Shown here: positions 23,511 through 31,331 of the stretch, piece by piece
Numbering within the stretch: the stretch's first letter is position 1
Layout: each line of letters begins with the position of its first letter
Assembly (NCBI GenBank): GCA_015655545.1
Contig: JAATET010000012.1
Span: 1-43,159 of the forward strand
Length of the DNA: 43,159 nt
Origin: Chthoniobacterales bacterium
GTDB taxonomy: Bacteria > Verrucomicrobiota > Verrucomicrobiia > Chthoniobacterales > JAATET01
Direction of reading: 5' to 3'
Made by a program: the position numbers and the translations under genes
The notes under the pieces: generated by a model
The model's input: the letters and a program-made list of their open reading frames with translations, nothing else
The model's database searches: none
What the model was told of the DNA's origin: nothing

Positions 23511-24992
23511 GTGACGCGTCTTGCCGCCTATTCCTATTATATCGCACTGCTGTTAGCGGCGGCTTCCAGCCCCGCAGCCACGCCGGCGCGCTATGATCTG
23601 GCGGCGTCGATCGCGAGCGTGCCGGCCACGGGCGGCGCGAGCTTTGGCAGCAGGTTTTTCTTCACGAGTTCGAATCAAACCGCCTACCGCCTCATTCCCT
23701 CCGGACAAACCGAGGGCAATCCGGCGGCGAAATGGCAATTTTGGTCCAGCACCGCCGGCGCGCGGGATATCCTGCCGGTCACGGGCGATCTCAGTCTCGA
23801 CGTCTTCGCGCTGGCCAATGGCCAGGTCGTCGGGAAAAGCGTGGGCGCAACCACGGAGACGGCGCTTTATTGGACGCTCGCCGCCGGCTCGGTGAAGCCC
23901 GACGGATTCGATTCCGGCTACAACGGTCTTAGCGCGATCAATGCCGCCGGTGCAGCAGCCGGATACACGGACAATGGCACGCCCGAAGTGGTGGCGTGGG
24001 ATGCCGCCCATCCCGCCGCCGGGGTGACGACCATCTCGCCGCCGCCCGGCTGCACCTCTCCGCAAATCGTCGGAGTGAGCGGCAGCGGCGAGGTGCTGAT
24101 CTACGTCCGGGATGCCGGCAGCGTCCCTCGCGCCGCCATCTGGAATGGCACGACCAGCACGCTCATCGGCCCGGCTCCATCGGAAACTTTCTACCCGGCG
24201 AATTGCGCGATTAATTCCCAGGGCGACGTGGCCATGCTCGTATTCACAGCTGGAGGCAGCGGCAAGCTCCATTACATTCCCGCCGCGGACCGCTCGAGCT
24301 GGTTGACCTTCAGCTTCGACGGTCCCGTAGGCTCGAGCGGAGTTTACAATCTGCGCATCAGCGACGCGGGTCTCGCGAGCTTCGACACATCGATCAACGG
24401 CGTGAACACCGTCGCCATCGTCTCCGCGGTGCAGCAACAGCAATTCACCTTCACCGGCTACCGCTCGTATTTGAACAATGCGGGCACACTCGTTTTCGGC
24501 GACCAGGGCAACTTGCTGTATTGGGATGCCGCCGCCTGGAGCGGCCAGCCGGCCATCGTGCCCGTTTCCGCCACCGTCAACTCCGGCGGATTGAGCATGG
24601 AGGGATTCAATGACGACGGCCGGGTGCTCGCCACCATCATCGCGCAGTCCACCCGCTCGCTCGTCGTTCTCTCGCCCTTCCTGCCGCAGCCGGCGAGCGT
24701 GAGACTCACGTCCGCGCGCAAGATCCTTCGTCTCCGCGTGGGCCGGCATGTGCGCCAGGCGCTGGTCAAAATCCACATCACCGGCGACACACTCGACGGC
24801 CGCGTGCGCTTTTTCTCGCGCGGAAAATTTCCACCCGGCCTCGCCTTCCGCAATAGCGAAGCCATGATCATCGGCACGCCAACGACGCCCAGAAAATTCA
24901 CCCTGCGGATCGGCGCCGCCTACACCTCGGGAGGCGTGAAAAAACAAACGCCGCTCGTCAAGGTCAAGGCGGTCATCCGCCCCGCGTTTTAG
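23511..24992 (+). CDS. Secreted repeat protein of unknown function (HAF-repeat-like)
   Basis: The protein has 493 residues with a GTG start and a signal peptide ([21 protein letters not shown]). The body is made of loosely repeated beta segments such as [27 protein letters not shown] and LLYWDAAAW. They alternate with [10 protein letters not shown] or [12 protein letters not shown] turns. This pattern resembles the HAF family of extracellular repeats, a likely beta-propeller. The last ~90 residues ([20 protein letters not shown] onward, then [15 protein letters not shown]) read like an Ig-type domain. No enzyme motif is visible. The gene converges with the next one and their stop codons overlap (TTAG). 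Confidence 0.7.
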   Translation: MTRLAAYSYYIALLLAAASSPAATPARYDLAASIASVPATGGASFGSRFFFTSSNQTAYRLIPSGQTEGNPAAKWQFWSSTAGARDILPVTGDLSLDVFALANGQVVGKSVGATTETALYWTLAAGSVKPDGFDSGYNGLSAINAAGAAAGYTDNGTPEVVAWDAAHPAAGVTTISPPPGCTSPQIVGVSGSGEVLIYVRDAGSVPRAAIWNGTTSTLIGPAPSETFYPANCAINSQGDVAMLVFTAGGSGKLHYIPAADRSSWLTFSFDGPVGSSGVYNLRISDAGLASFDTSINGVNTVAIVSAVQQQQFTFTGYRSYLNNAGTLVFGDQGNLLYWDAAAWSGQPAIVPVSATVNSGGLSMEGFNDDGRVLATIIAQSTRSLVVLSPFLPQPASVRLTSARKILRLRVGRHVRQALVKIHITGDTLDGRVRFFSRGKFPPGLAFRNSEAMIIGTPTTPRKFTLRIGAAYTSGGVKKQTPLVKVKAVIRPAF

Positions 24993-25402
24993 CGGCGGGA
25001 TGCGGTGTGGGCGAGCCAATCGCCCGATGCGATGACGGGGCGGCCCTCGCAATTCCTCCACGCGATTTCGTAGCCCCAGCACGCTGCCGCCTCGCCGCCA
25101 GGGCGCATCACGTCCATGCGGATGCGGCGGTATTCCCCGTGCTCCGGCGAGTCCGGAGCGATGCCCTCCCATTCATCGAGCTGCGCCAGGGCGCCCGGCG
25201 TGACATCGAACAACTCTCCGCGAACCCATTCGCCGGATTCCGACAGTCGTAAGCCGGGATAATCGCCCAAGTCGTGCAGCCTGCCTCGCACCTGTGCCGA
25301 GCCGACAAATTCCACGCCTTCGTAATATTTCAGCACGTCCCGCGAGCCGCCACGCCGCAGCGTGCCGTAGAGAAAGATGCGTTCGCTGGCCGCACCATCC
25401 AC
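24989..25402 (-). CDS. Gamma-glutamylcyclotransferase-like (AIG2/GGCT fold) protein
   Basis: The protein has 137 residues. The substrate loop IFLYGTLRRGG is at the N-terminus, followed by GDYPGLRLS, VRGELFDV and ALAQLDEWEG, whose acidic residue is the general acid-base position of the fold. Homologues release 5-oxoproline from gamma-glutamyl peptides or act on gamma-glutamylamines. The GTG at 25402 is chosen because it lies 7 bp after the stop of the upstream gene and five to ten residues before the first strand, as in the family. The longer frame upstream is a shadow of the coiled-coil gene. Confidence 0.82.
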   Translation of the reverse strand: MDGAASERIFLYGTLRRGGSRDVLKYYEGVEFVGSAQVRGRLHDLGDYPGLRLSESGEWVRGELFDVTPGALAQLDEWEGIAPDSPEHGEYRRIRMDVMRPGGEAAACWGYEIAWRNCEGRPVIASGDWLAHTASRR

Positions 25403-25409
25403 GATGGAA

Positions 25410-25946
25410 TCAGACGGCGCTGCCGCGAAGGCGAGCTTCGAGTTCGTCCACCCGTCTCTCCAAGCGGTGAATCGTCTCGGATGCCGCGTCGAGCTGACGG
25501 CGCTTCTCAAGCAGGCCGACCTCGAGTTCGCGAATGCGTTTCTGAAGGCTGAGCCGGATGCCCCCGCGGGATGGCGAGTGCGAGACATCCGCTTCGCTGG
25601 TTTGCAGAAAAAACGCGGTGTCCTTGAATTTTTGCTCCGTCGCCGTGCAGCAATCGATGATCAGCGTCTCGCCGTTGATTTCCTTGTTCTCACGAAATTC
25701 GAGCAGCGATCCAATCGTCGTCGGCCCGTAATAATGGTCTTCATCGAGCCGCACGATCCAATCCATTTTCAGCTCGGCCACCATCGGCGCCTTCGTCCAA
25801 TTTGCGCGATCGCTCGACACTTCATCCTGCGGCGCGACCTGCGCGGTTCCCGCCCATTCGACAATGCGACCCAAAGGCACCGGCCCGAAGATCTCGCCGT
25901 CGTCATGTTTTTTCAAATACCAGGGGTCAGTGCTTTCGTTGGACAT
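25410..25946 (-). CDS. GYF_2 (DUF4339) domain protein with C-terminal coiled coil
   Basis: The protein has 178 residues. The N-terminal GYF_2 domain reads WYLKKHDDGEIFGPVPLGRI and then DEVSSDRANWTKA. A second, weaker copy of the same fold may be DEDHYYGPTTIGSLLEF. From about residue 130 (LQKRIRELEVGLLEKRRQLD onward to RRVDELEARLRG) the sequence is a continuous coiled coil. GYF domains bind proline-rich peptides. In bacteria they often sit on membrane or signalling proteins, but this one lacks membrane segments. It is co-transcribed with the cyclotransferase-like gene (7-bp gap). Confidence 0.75.
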   Translation of the reverse strand: MSNESTDPWYLKKHDDGEIFGPVPLGRIVEWAGTAQVAPQDEVSSDRANWTKAPMVAELKMDWIVRLDEDHYYGPTTIGSLLEFRENKEINGETLIIDCCTATEQKFKDTAFFLQTSEADVSHSPSRGGIRLSLQKRIRELEVGLLEKRRQLDAASETIHRLERRVDELEARLRGSAV

Positions 25947-26053
25947 CGGAGAAGGGAACTCGTCACATTTTCGGTCCGGTTTGAAAAAAGGGCAATGCCC
26001 TTTTCATTGCGGCCCGGCTTCCGGAAAAGCGGCCGCGCAAAATCATGCTTTGA

Positions 26054-26215
26054 TCATGCGGAACCGATCTGTGACCCGCGTAAAAGCTCCATGCCTTTTT
26101 CGATGCCGGCATGGAGCCGCTTGCTCATGTCGGCGAACATCTTGTTCGTCTGCTTGAGTCTGACGTCGACATTCCGATTGTCGATCGTTAGGTTGAGGAC
26201 GCCCAGCAAGCTCAT
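26054..26215 (-). CDS. Small hypothetical protein, 53 residues
   Basis: ATG at 26215 opens a 53-residue frame (MSLLGVLNLTIDNRNVDVRL, then KQTNKMFADMSKRLHAGIEK and a short tail). It is amphipathic and charged, with a helical second half, and looks protein-like. It lies upstream of the GYF_2 gene on the same strand, with 107 bp between. Its start codon shares CATG with the small plus-strand ORF. No family is recognised; the two small ORFs cover most of the otherwise empty stretch 25947-26509. Confidence 0.4.
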   Translation of the reverse strand: MSLLGVLNLTIDNRNVDVRLKQTNKMFADMSKRLHAGIEKGMELLRGSQIGSA

Positions 26216-26327
26216 GAACTACCTCAAAGCCATCGCCGCATTGGTTCTCCTGCCCGCCGCCGGGCTCGTGCTGGGCGCGCTTTCGCTGGCCGCGATCGCT
26301 GCGACGTGCGGCATCATTTCACGGTAA
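26214..26327 (+). CDS. Small hydrophobic peptide, 37 residues, ahead of leuC
   Basis: ATG at 26214 opens MNYLKAIAALVLLPAAGLVL, ending GALSLAAIAATCGIISR. This is a single hydrophobic helix with a Lys near the start and an Arg at the end, typical of a small membrane peptide. It is followed at once by a hairpin. It has eight leucines, so a leader-peptide role for leuC, 183 bp downstream, was considered; the hairpin is weak and the leucines are spread out, so a membrane peptide is the simpler reading. Confidence 0.35.
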   Translation: MNYLKAIAALVLLPAAGLVLGALSLAAIAATCGIISR

Positions 26328-26344
26328 AGCCCGCTTCCCGGGCT
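26328..26344 (+). terminator. Hairpin directly after the small hydrophobic ORF
   Basis: AGCCCG (26328-26333) pairs with CGGGCT (26339-26344) around CTTCC, starting at the base after the TAA stop. The tail GCCTTCTTCTTG is pyrimidine-rich but has no T-run, so it is at best a weak terminator. Confidence 0.35.
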
Positions 26345-26509
26345 GCCTTCTTCTTGATCAAGGACTGGCGAAACACAGAATAACTCGCATCAATTTCGAA
26401 TCAAATTCAGGAATCGAAGCTTTCTTGAATTCACCGTCAGCGTTCTTTTTATTTTGTGTCGCGCACTCGCTTGCAGAGCGCGGATCGAGACTCTATTTTG
26501 ACCGTTCCT

Positions 26510-27919
26510 ATGAAACAGACGTTGTTGGATAAAGTGTGGCGGGCTCATTCGGTGCGGAATCTGGCGAACGGCCAGACTCAGCTCCTGATCGGCACGCACC
26601 TTATTCACGAGGTCACGAGCCCGCAGGCGTTCGGCATGCTGCGCGATCTTGGTTTGAAAGTGCTCATGCCGCACCGGACTTTTGCCACGGTGGATCACAT
26701 CGTGCCGACGGACGAGCGCGAGGAGCCGTTTTCCGACTCGCTGGCCGACGAGATGATCAAGGCGCTGCGCAAAAACTGCGAAGAAAGCGGCGTCACGTTT
26801 TTCGACCTGCCGTCCGGCAAGCAAGGCATCGTGCACATCGTCGGCCCCGAGCAGGGCATCACGCAGCCCGGCACGACCATCGCCTGCGGCGACTCCCACA
26901 CGAGCACGCACGGCGCTTTCGGCGCGATCGCTTTCGGCATCGGCACCAGCCAGGTGCGCGACGTGCTCGCCACGCAAACCATGGCCATCGGCAAGCCAAA
27001 GGTCCGCCGCATCGAGGTGAACGGCAAGCTCAAGCCCGGCGTCTATGCAAAGGACGTCATCCTGCACATCATCCGCAAGCTCGGCGTGAACGGCGGCCTC
27101 GGCTACGCCTACGAATACGCGGGCACGACGTTCGACAACTTCACGCAGGAAGAGCGCATGACCGTCTGCAACATGTCCATCGAGGGCGGCGCGCGCGTCG
27201 GCTACGTGAACCCCGACGAAACGACTTTCGAATATCTGAAGGGCCGCCCCTATTCGCCGAAAGGCGCGGAATGGGACACCGCCGTCGCGCGCTGGCGCAG
27301 CTTCGCGAGCGATGCCGACGCGATCTACGACGACATCATTGTTTACAACGCCGAAGACATCGCCCCGACCGTGACGTGGGGCATCAACCCCGGCCAGGCC
27401 ATCTTCATCAACGAAGCCGTCCCGACCGCCGAGGAATTGCCCGAAAAGGATCGCGCCACCGCCGTCGAGGCGCTCGAGCACATGCACCTCTCCGCCGGCG
27501 CGCCGATCAAAGGAACGAAAGTCGACGTCGCCTTCCTGGGCAGCTGCACGAACGGGCGTCTCAGCGATCTCCAGGAAGTTGCCGGCTATTTGAAAGGCCG
27601 CAAAGTCAGCCCGCACGTGAAAGCCATCGTCGTGCCGGGATCGCAAGGCGTCTCGTCGATCGCCGAGTCGCTGGGGCTCGCGGAAATTTTCCGCGATGCC
27701 GGTTTCGAATGGCGCGGCGCGGGCTGCTCGATGTGCCTCGGCATGAATCCCGACAAGCTCATCGGCGAACAACTCTGCGCCAGCTCGAGCAATCGCAATT
27801 TCAAAGGCCGCCAGGGCAGCCCGACCGGCCGCACCGTGCTCATGAGCCCGCTCATGGTCGCCGCCGCCGCCGTCACCGGCGAGATCGCGGACGCGCGGGA
27901 AGTATTCGACCTGAGCTAG
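26510..27919 (+). CDS. leuC: 3-isopropylmalate dehydratase large subunit
   Basis: The protein has 469 residues, the normal LeuC length. The three 4Fe-4S ligands are present: one in [12 protein letters not shown] and two in [27 protein letters not shown] and [17 protein letters not shown] are conserved aconitase-family segments. With LeuD it isomerises 2-isopropylmalate to 3-isopropylmalate in leucine synthesis. The start at 26510 ([13 protein letters not shown]) matches family N-termini; a start 18 codons earlier adds unrelated sequence. The TraB-like gene follows after 6 bp, then leuD, so the dehydratase subunits are probably on one transcript. TTGAAT at 26425 with an AT-rich run near 26450 is a possible promoter. 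Confidence 0.96.
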   Translation: MKQTLLDKVWRAHSVRNLANGQTQLLIGTHLIHEVTSPQAFGMLRDLGLKVLMPHRTFATVDHIVPTDEREEPFSDSLADEMIKALRKNCEESGVTFFDLPSGKQGIVHIVGPEQGITQPGTTIACGDSHTSTHGAFGAIAFGIGTSQVRDVLATQTMAIGKPKVRRIEVNGKLKPGVYAKDVILHIIRKLGVNGGLGYAYEYAGTTFDNFTQEERMTVCNMSIEGGARVGYVNPDETTFEYLKGRPYSPKGAEWDTAVARWRSFASDADAIYDDIIVYNAEDIAPTVTWGINPGQAIFINEAVPTAEELPEKDRATAVEALEHMHLSAGAPIKGTKVDVAFLGSCTNGRLSDLQEVAGYLKGRKVSPHVKAIVVPGSQGVSSIAESLGLAEIFRDAGFEWRGAGCSMCLGMNPDKLIGEQLCASSSNRNFKGRQGSPTGRTVLMSPLMVAAAAVTGEIADAREVFDLS

Positions 27920-27925
27920 GCGTCG

Positions 27926-28852
27926 ATGCGCCGGAAGAAACATGCGCCCTGGCGCGCGCTGACGGCGCTATGCCTGGCCGCCGTTTGTGCCCAGGCAGCG
28001 CCGCCTTCGAAAGCGGGCCATCCATTTCTTTGGAAGATCGAAGCCGAGGGCCGAAAACCATCGTGGCTTTTCGGGACGATTCATCTCCAGCGCCCGGATG
28101 TCACCGCGCTTCCGCCGGCCGTGGAGCAGGCGCTGGCTGAGTCCGACGCGGTTTACACGGAGATTCCCGCCGACCTTGCGAGCATGGTCGCCCTCATGCC
28201 GAAGATGCTTCTGCCCAAAGGCAAGTCCCTCGACGCGATGCTCGGCCCGGCTCTTGCCTCCGGCCTCGATAAAGAAATCAAGAGCATCGATCCCGCGCTC
28301 TCGATCACTCCCTTTCTGCATCTCAAGCCCTGGGCCGTCGCCGCCATGCTTCTCGAACTCGAGGACCAGATGAAATACTCCGGCACGCTCGCCCTCGATA
28401 TGACGCTCTATCAGCGCGCCGCCTCGGCGGGCAAGGAAACCGGCGGCATCGAGACCCCCGATGAGCAATTCGCCGTCATGGATGGTTTCAGCGAGGCCGA
28501 GCAGGTCTCGATGATAAAGGACACCATCCGCCAGTTGCACGATTTCCAGGCCGACGGCCGCTCGCCGTCCGACTACATCTCCGGCCTCTATCTGGCCGGC
28601 GATCTGGACAAACTCGTGACCGAGTTGAACAAGATCGACGCCGGCGGCGGCGATCCCGCGCTCAACGCAAAATTCACCGATCGCCTCCTCTACCGCCGCA
28701 ACGCCGTCATGGCCGGGCGCATTGCCAAACGGCTGCGCGCCCATCCGAAGACCTCCTATTTCTTCGCCGTGGGCGCGGCCCATCTTCAGGGCGATCGCGG
28801 CCTCGTCGACGCGCTCGAAAAAGCAGGCTTCCAGCTCACACGTGTGCAATAA
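27926..28852 (+). CDS. TraB/GumN family protein
   Basis: The protein has 308 residues. A signal peptide (RALTALCLAAVCAQA) is followed by the family start FLWKIEAEGRKPSWLFGTIH, whose GTIH motif is conserved, and near the end by FFAVGAAHLQGDRGLVDALE with the matching GxxHL motif. The paired GxxH motifs and conserved Glu (VYTEIPADL) suggest a metal-dependent protease-like (Tiki-type) active site, though bacterial function is unproved. It lies between leuC and leuD with gaps of 6 and 23 bp. That placement is unusual for an exported protein and implies co-expression with leucine synthesis. Confidence 0.88.
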   Translation: MRRKKHAPWRALTALCLAAVCAQAAPPSKAGHPFLWKIEAEGRKPSWLFGTIHLQRPDVTALPPAVEQALAESDAVYTEIPADLASMVALMPKMLLPKGKSLDAMLGPALASGLDKEIKSIDPALSITPFLHLKPWAVAAMLLELEDQMKYSGTLALDMTLYQRAASAGKETGGIETPDEQFAVMDGFSEAEQVSMIKDTIRQLHDFQADGRSPSDYISGLYLAGDLDKLVTELNKIDAGGGDPALNAKFTDRLLYRRNAVMAGRIAKRLRAHPKTSYFFAVGAAHLQGDRGLVDALEKAGFQLTRVQ

Positions 28853-28875
28853 TCAACCTTCACGTTTCTAATTCC

Positions 28876-29484
28876 ATGGCTCTCGAAAAAATCACCCAAG
28901 TCGCCGGCACGGCGATCCATGTTCCCGGCGACGACATCGACACCGACCGCATCATCCCCGCGCGGTTCATGAAATGCATCACGTTCGACGGGCTCGGAGA
29001 GTTTGCATTCATCGATGTCCGCGTCGATCCGACGACCGGCCAAAAAACCGACCACCCGCTCAACGACCCTCGCTACGCCGGCGCGAGCATCCTGCTCTCC
29101 GGCTCGAATTTCGGCTGCGGCAGCTCCCGCGAACACGCCCCGCAGGCGCTCTATCGCTACGGGTTCCGCGCGGTCATCGCCGAGAGCTTCGCGGAAATTT
29201 TCTTCGGAAATTCCACCACGCTCGGCATCCCGTGCATGGTCATGAGCCAGGCCGACATCGCCGCCGTCGCCGCGCTCGTCGAGGCCAATCCCGCCGCGGA
29301 AGTCATCATCGACGTCACCGAGAGCAAGGTCACGATCGCCGACATGGATTTCAAGGCCACGCTGCCCGCCCACGCCCACGAAGCTCTGACCTTCGGCAAA
29401 TGGGACGCCATCGCCGACTTGTTGGAAGGCATTCCCGCGGTGGAACAGACCGCCGCGAAGCTGCCCTACATGCAGACGACCTAG
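28876..29484 (+). CDS. leuD: 3-isopropylmalate dehydratase small subunit
   Basis: The protein has 202 residues. GDDIDTDRIIPARFMK is the conserved N-terminal segment, and GSNFGCGSSREHAPQAL carries the substrate-binding loop with catalytic Ser and Arg. It pairs with LeuC. It is separated from leuC by the TraB-like gene but lies on the same strand with short gaps. Its TAG stop overlaps the stop of the convergent HAD gene through the tetranucleotide CTAG, leaving no space for a separate terminator. Confidence 0.96.
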   Translation: MALEKITQVAGTAIHVPGDDIDTDRIIPARFMKCITFDGLGEFAFIDVRVDPTTGQKTDHPLNDPRYAGASILLSGSNFGCGSSREHAPQALYRYGFRAVIAESFAEIFFGNSTTLGIPCMVMSQADIAAVAALVEANPAAEVIIDVTESKVTIADMDFKATLPAHAHEALTFGKWDAIADLLEGIPAVEQTAAKLPYMQTT

Positions 29485-30266
29485 CAGGAGGCGCCCGCAA
29501 TCAAAGCTGGCAGATCGGCGAAGGAGTCGATCACGACGTCGGGGCGAATGTCCGAGGCGAGCTCGTCCTCGCGGAATTTTCCCGTGCGAACGAGCACTCC
29601 CTTGAGACCGGCTCCTTGTCCGCCGGCAACATCGCCTTCGAGATCATCCCCCACGGACGCGATCTCGTTTGGCGGGATATCCAGCGAAGCGATTGCCACC
29701 TCGAAGAAGGCGCGGGCCGGCTTGCCCAGCAGGGTCGCTTTCCGTCTCGTGGAAAACTCGAGCGCACGAACGAAAGCTCCGACATCGAGATGCATGCCAT
29801 CGGCCCCCCGATACATGCGATTCTCGGCCAGCGCGTAAAACTCCGCACCTTCGAGCAACAATCGGAAGGCCTGGTCCAGCCGCGCGACACTAAGCGCCTC
29901 ACCCAGGTCGCCGACGACCACCGCCTGCGCGCCACGGTCGACGGCTTCGATGCCCGTCATGTCCTCGATCACGGCTTCTTTCAGCAGAAAATACGCCCGC
30001 TTCACCTCCCGCTTTCGCAGGATTTCCGCCGCCACTTTCGGGGCGGTGAAAATTTCTTCCGCCGTGATTTCCAGGCCCGATTTTTCGAGTTTCTGCACGA
30101 TCGCGTGCAGTGGCTTGCTGGTCGTGTTGGTGAGAAATCGCATCGGCAATTTCGTCATGCGCAACGCGGATAACGCGTCTTTCACCCCTGGCAATACCTC
30201 GTCGCCCACATACAGCGTGCCCTCCAGATCGACGACCAGCCCCCGAATCCCCCGCAGCGCTTCCAT
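29481..30266 (-). CDS. HAD-superfamily phosphatase, subfamily IIA (NagD/HDHD2-like)
   Basis: The protein has 261 residues. Motif I is VVDLEGTLYVG, so the usual second aspartate of DxDGT is Glu; the nucleophile Asp is kept. Motif II is RFLTNTTSKP, the lysine lies in LLGKPARAFFEVA and motif IV is VGDDLEGDVAGGQGAG. The IIA cap of about 100 residues lies between motifs II and III, and the order is closest to the HDHD2/phospholysine-phosphatase branch. The substrate is unknown. It starts 98 bp from the divergent reductase gene and ends in an overlapping convergent stop with leuD. Confidence 0.85.
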   Translation of the reverse strand: MEALRGIRGLVVDLEGTLYVGDEVLPGVKDALSALRMTKLPMRFLTNTTSKPLHAIVQKLEKSGLEITAEEIFTAPKVAAEILRKREVKRAYFLLKEAVIEDMTGIEAVDRGAQAVVVGDLGEALSVARLDQAFRLLLEGAEFYALAENRMYRGADGMHLDVGAFVRALEFSTRRKATLLGKPARAFFEVAIASLDIPPNEIASVGDDLEGDVAGGQGAGLKGVLVRTGKFREDELASDIRPDVVIDSFADLPALIAGASC

Positions 30267-30364
30267 GATTCAAAAAAGTAGCATGTGCCGGGCCGAAACA
30301 GGGCGACTTTTCATCGCCCGGGATTGCATAGAGCAATCATTCCGACGAACCTTTTGATTCTCCG

Positions 30365-31327
30365 ATGAAAGCCGCACGTCTGCATGGTTTCGGCAAGGCT
30401 GCCGAGGTTCTCTCCATTGATTCTCCAGACCTTCCGGAGCCCGCGGAGAACGAGGTGCGAATCGAAATGCTCGCATCGCCGATCAATCCCGCCGACCTCA
30501 ACGTCATCGAAGGAACCTACGGGCAACTGCCCACACCACCCGCCATCATTGGCAACGAAGGCGTGGGCCGCATCGTGCGAATGGGGGCCGGCGTTCCAGA
30601 GCTGCGCATCGGAGATCTCGTGGCCGTGCTGGACCCGGGCTCGTGGTGCAGTCATCGCACCGTGCCGGCCGCCCGCGTGATTCCGCTCCCGCCCGGCATC
30701 GATCCGCGGCAGGCGGCCATGCTCGTCGTCAATCCTCCGACCGCCTACGCGATGCTCCACGATTTCGTTTCATTGCAGCCGGGAGATTGGGTGGTGCAAA
30801 ACGCAGCAAATTCCGGCGTCGGCCGCTGCGTGATCCAGCTCGCGAGACATCTCGGTTTCCGCACGCTCAATGTCGTCCTACGCGCCGAGTTGATCGACGA
30901 ACTGCTCAAGCTGGGGGCGGATCGCGTCGTCACCGAGGATACGGATCTTCGAAAAGACGGCGCCTCCGCGCAACTTGCCTTGAATGCCGTGGGCGGCGCG
31001 AGCGCGCTGAACATGGCGAACGCCCTCGCCGCCGGCGGGACGTTGGTCACCTATGGAGCGATGAGCCGCCAGCCGCTGAAGATTCCCAATGGGCTGCTGA
31101 TCTTCAAGAATCTGGCTTTTCGTGGTTTCTGGCTGCGCCAATGGTTCGAAGTCACGCCGCCTGACGAACAAAACCGCATCTTCCAATTTCTAGGCAAGCG
31201 CATCGCCGACGGCACCATTCGCGTGCCGGTCCATGCGAGTTATCCTTTGGACAGGATTCACGAGGCTCTCGCCGCCGCAGCTGCCGGGGGCCGCGACGGA
31301 AAAGTGCTGCTCGACCTGCAGGCGTAG
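30365..31327 (+). CDS. MECR-like zinc-independent 2-enoyl thioester reductase (MDR superfamily)
   Basis: The 320 residues form a medium-chain dehydrogenase/reductase. The catalytic-domain segment SPINPADLNVIEGTYG and the next motif, IIGNEGVGRIVRMG, are characteristic of mitochondrial-type enoyl reductases (ETR1/MECR). The nucleotide-binding part is VVQNAANSGVGRCVIQLAR, and the segments VLRAELIDELLKLGAD and GGTLVTYGAMSRQPL follow. Structural zinc cysteines are absent, consistent with the family. Members use NADPH to reduce trans-2-enoyl thioesters. Whether this protein is part of fatty acid synthesis here or an unrelated quinone or alcohol reductase is open. Confidence 0.85.
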   Translation: MKAARLHGFGKAAEVLSIDSPDLPEPAENEVRIEMLASPINPADLNVIEGTYGQLPTPPAIIGNEGVGRIVRMGAGVPELRIGDLVAVLDPGSWCSHRTVPAARVIPLPPGIDPRQAAMLVVNPPTAYAMLHDFVSLQPGDWVVQNAANSGVGRCVIQLARHLGFRTLNVVLRAELIDELLKLGADRVVTEDTDLRKDGASAQLALNAVGGASALNMANALAAGGTLVTYGAMSRQPLKIPNGLLIFKNLAFRGFWLRQWFEVTPPDEQNRIFQFLGKRIADGTIRVPVHASYPLDRIHEALAAAAAGGRDGKVLLDLQA

Positions 31328-31331
31328 AAAA

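Noticed and set aside
26214..26344. Leader peptide and attenuator for leuC
   Set aside because: The leucines are scattered in a membrane-helix pattern, the hairpin lacks a T-run and directly abuts the stop codon, and leuC is still 165 bp away; much weaker than the leuA case.
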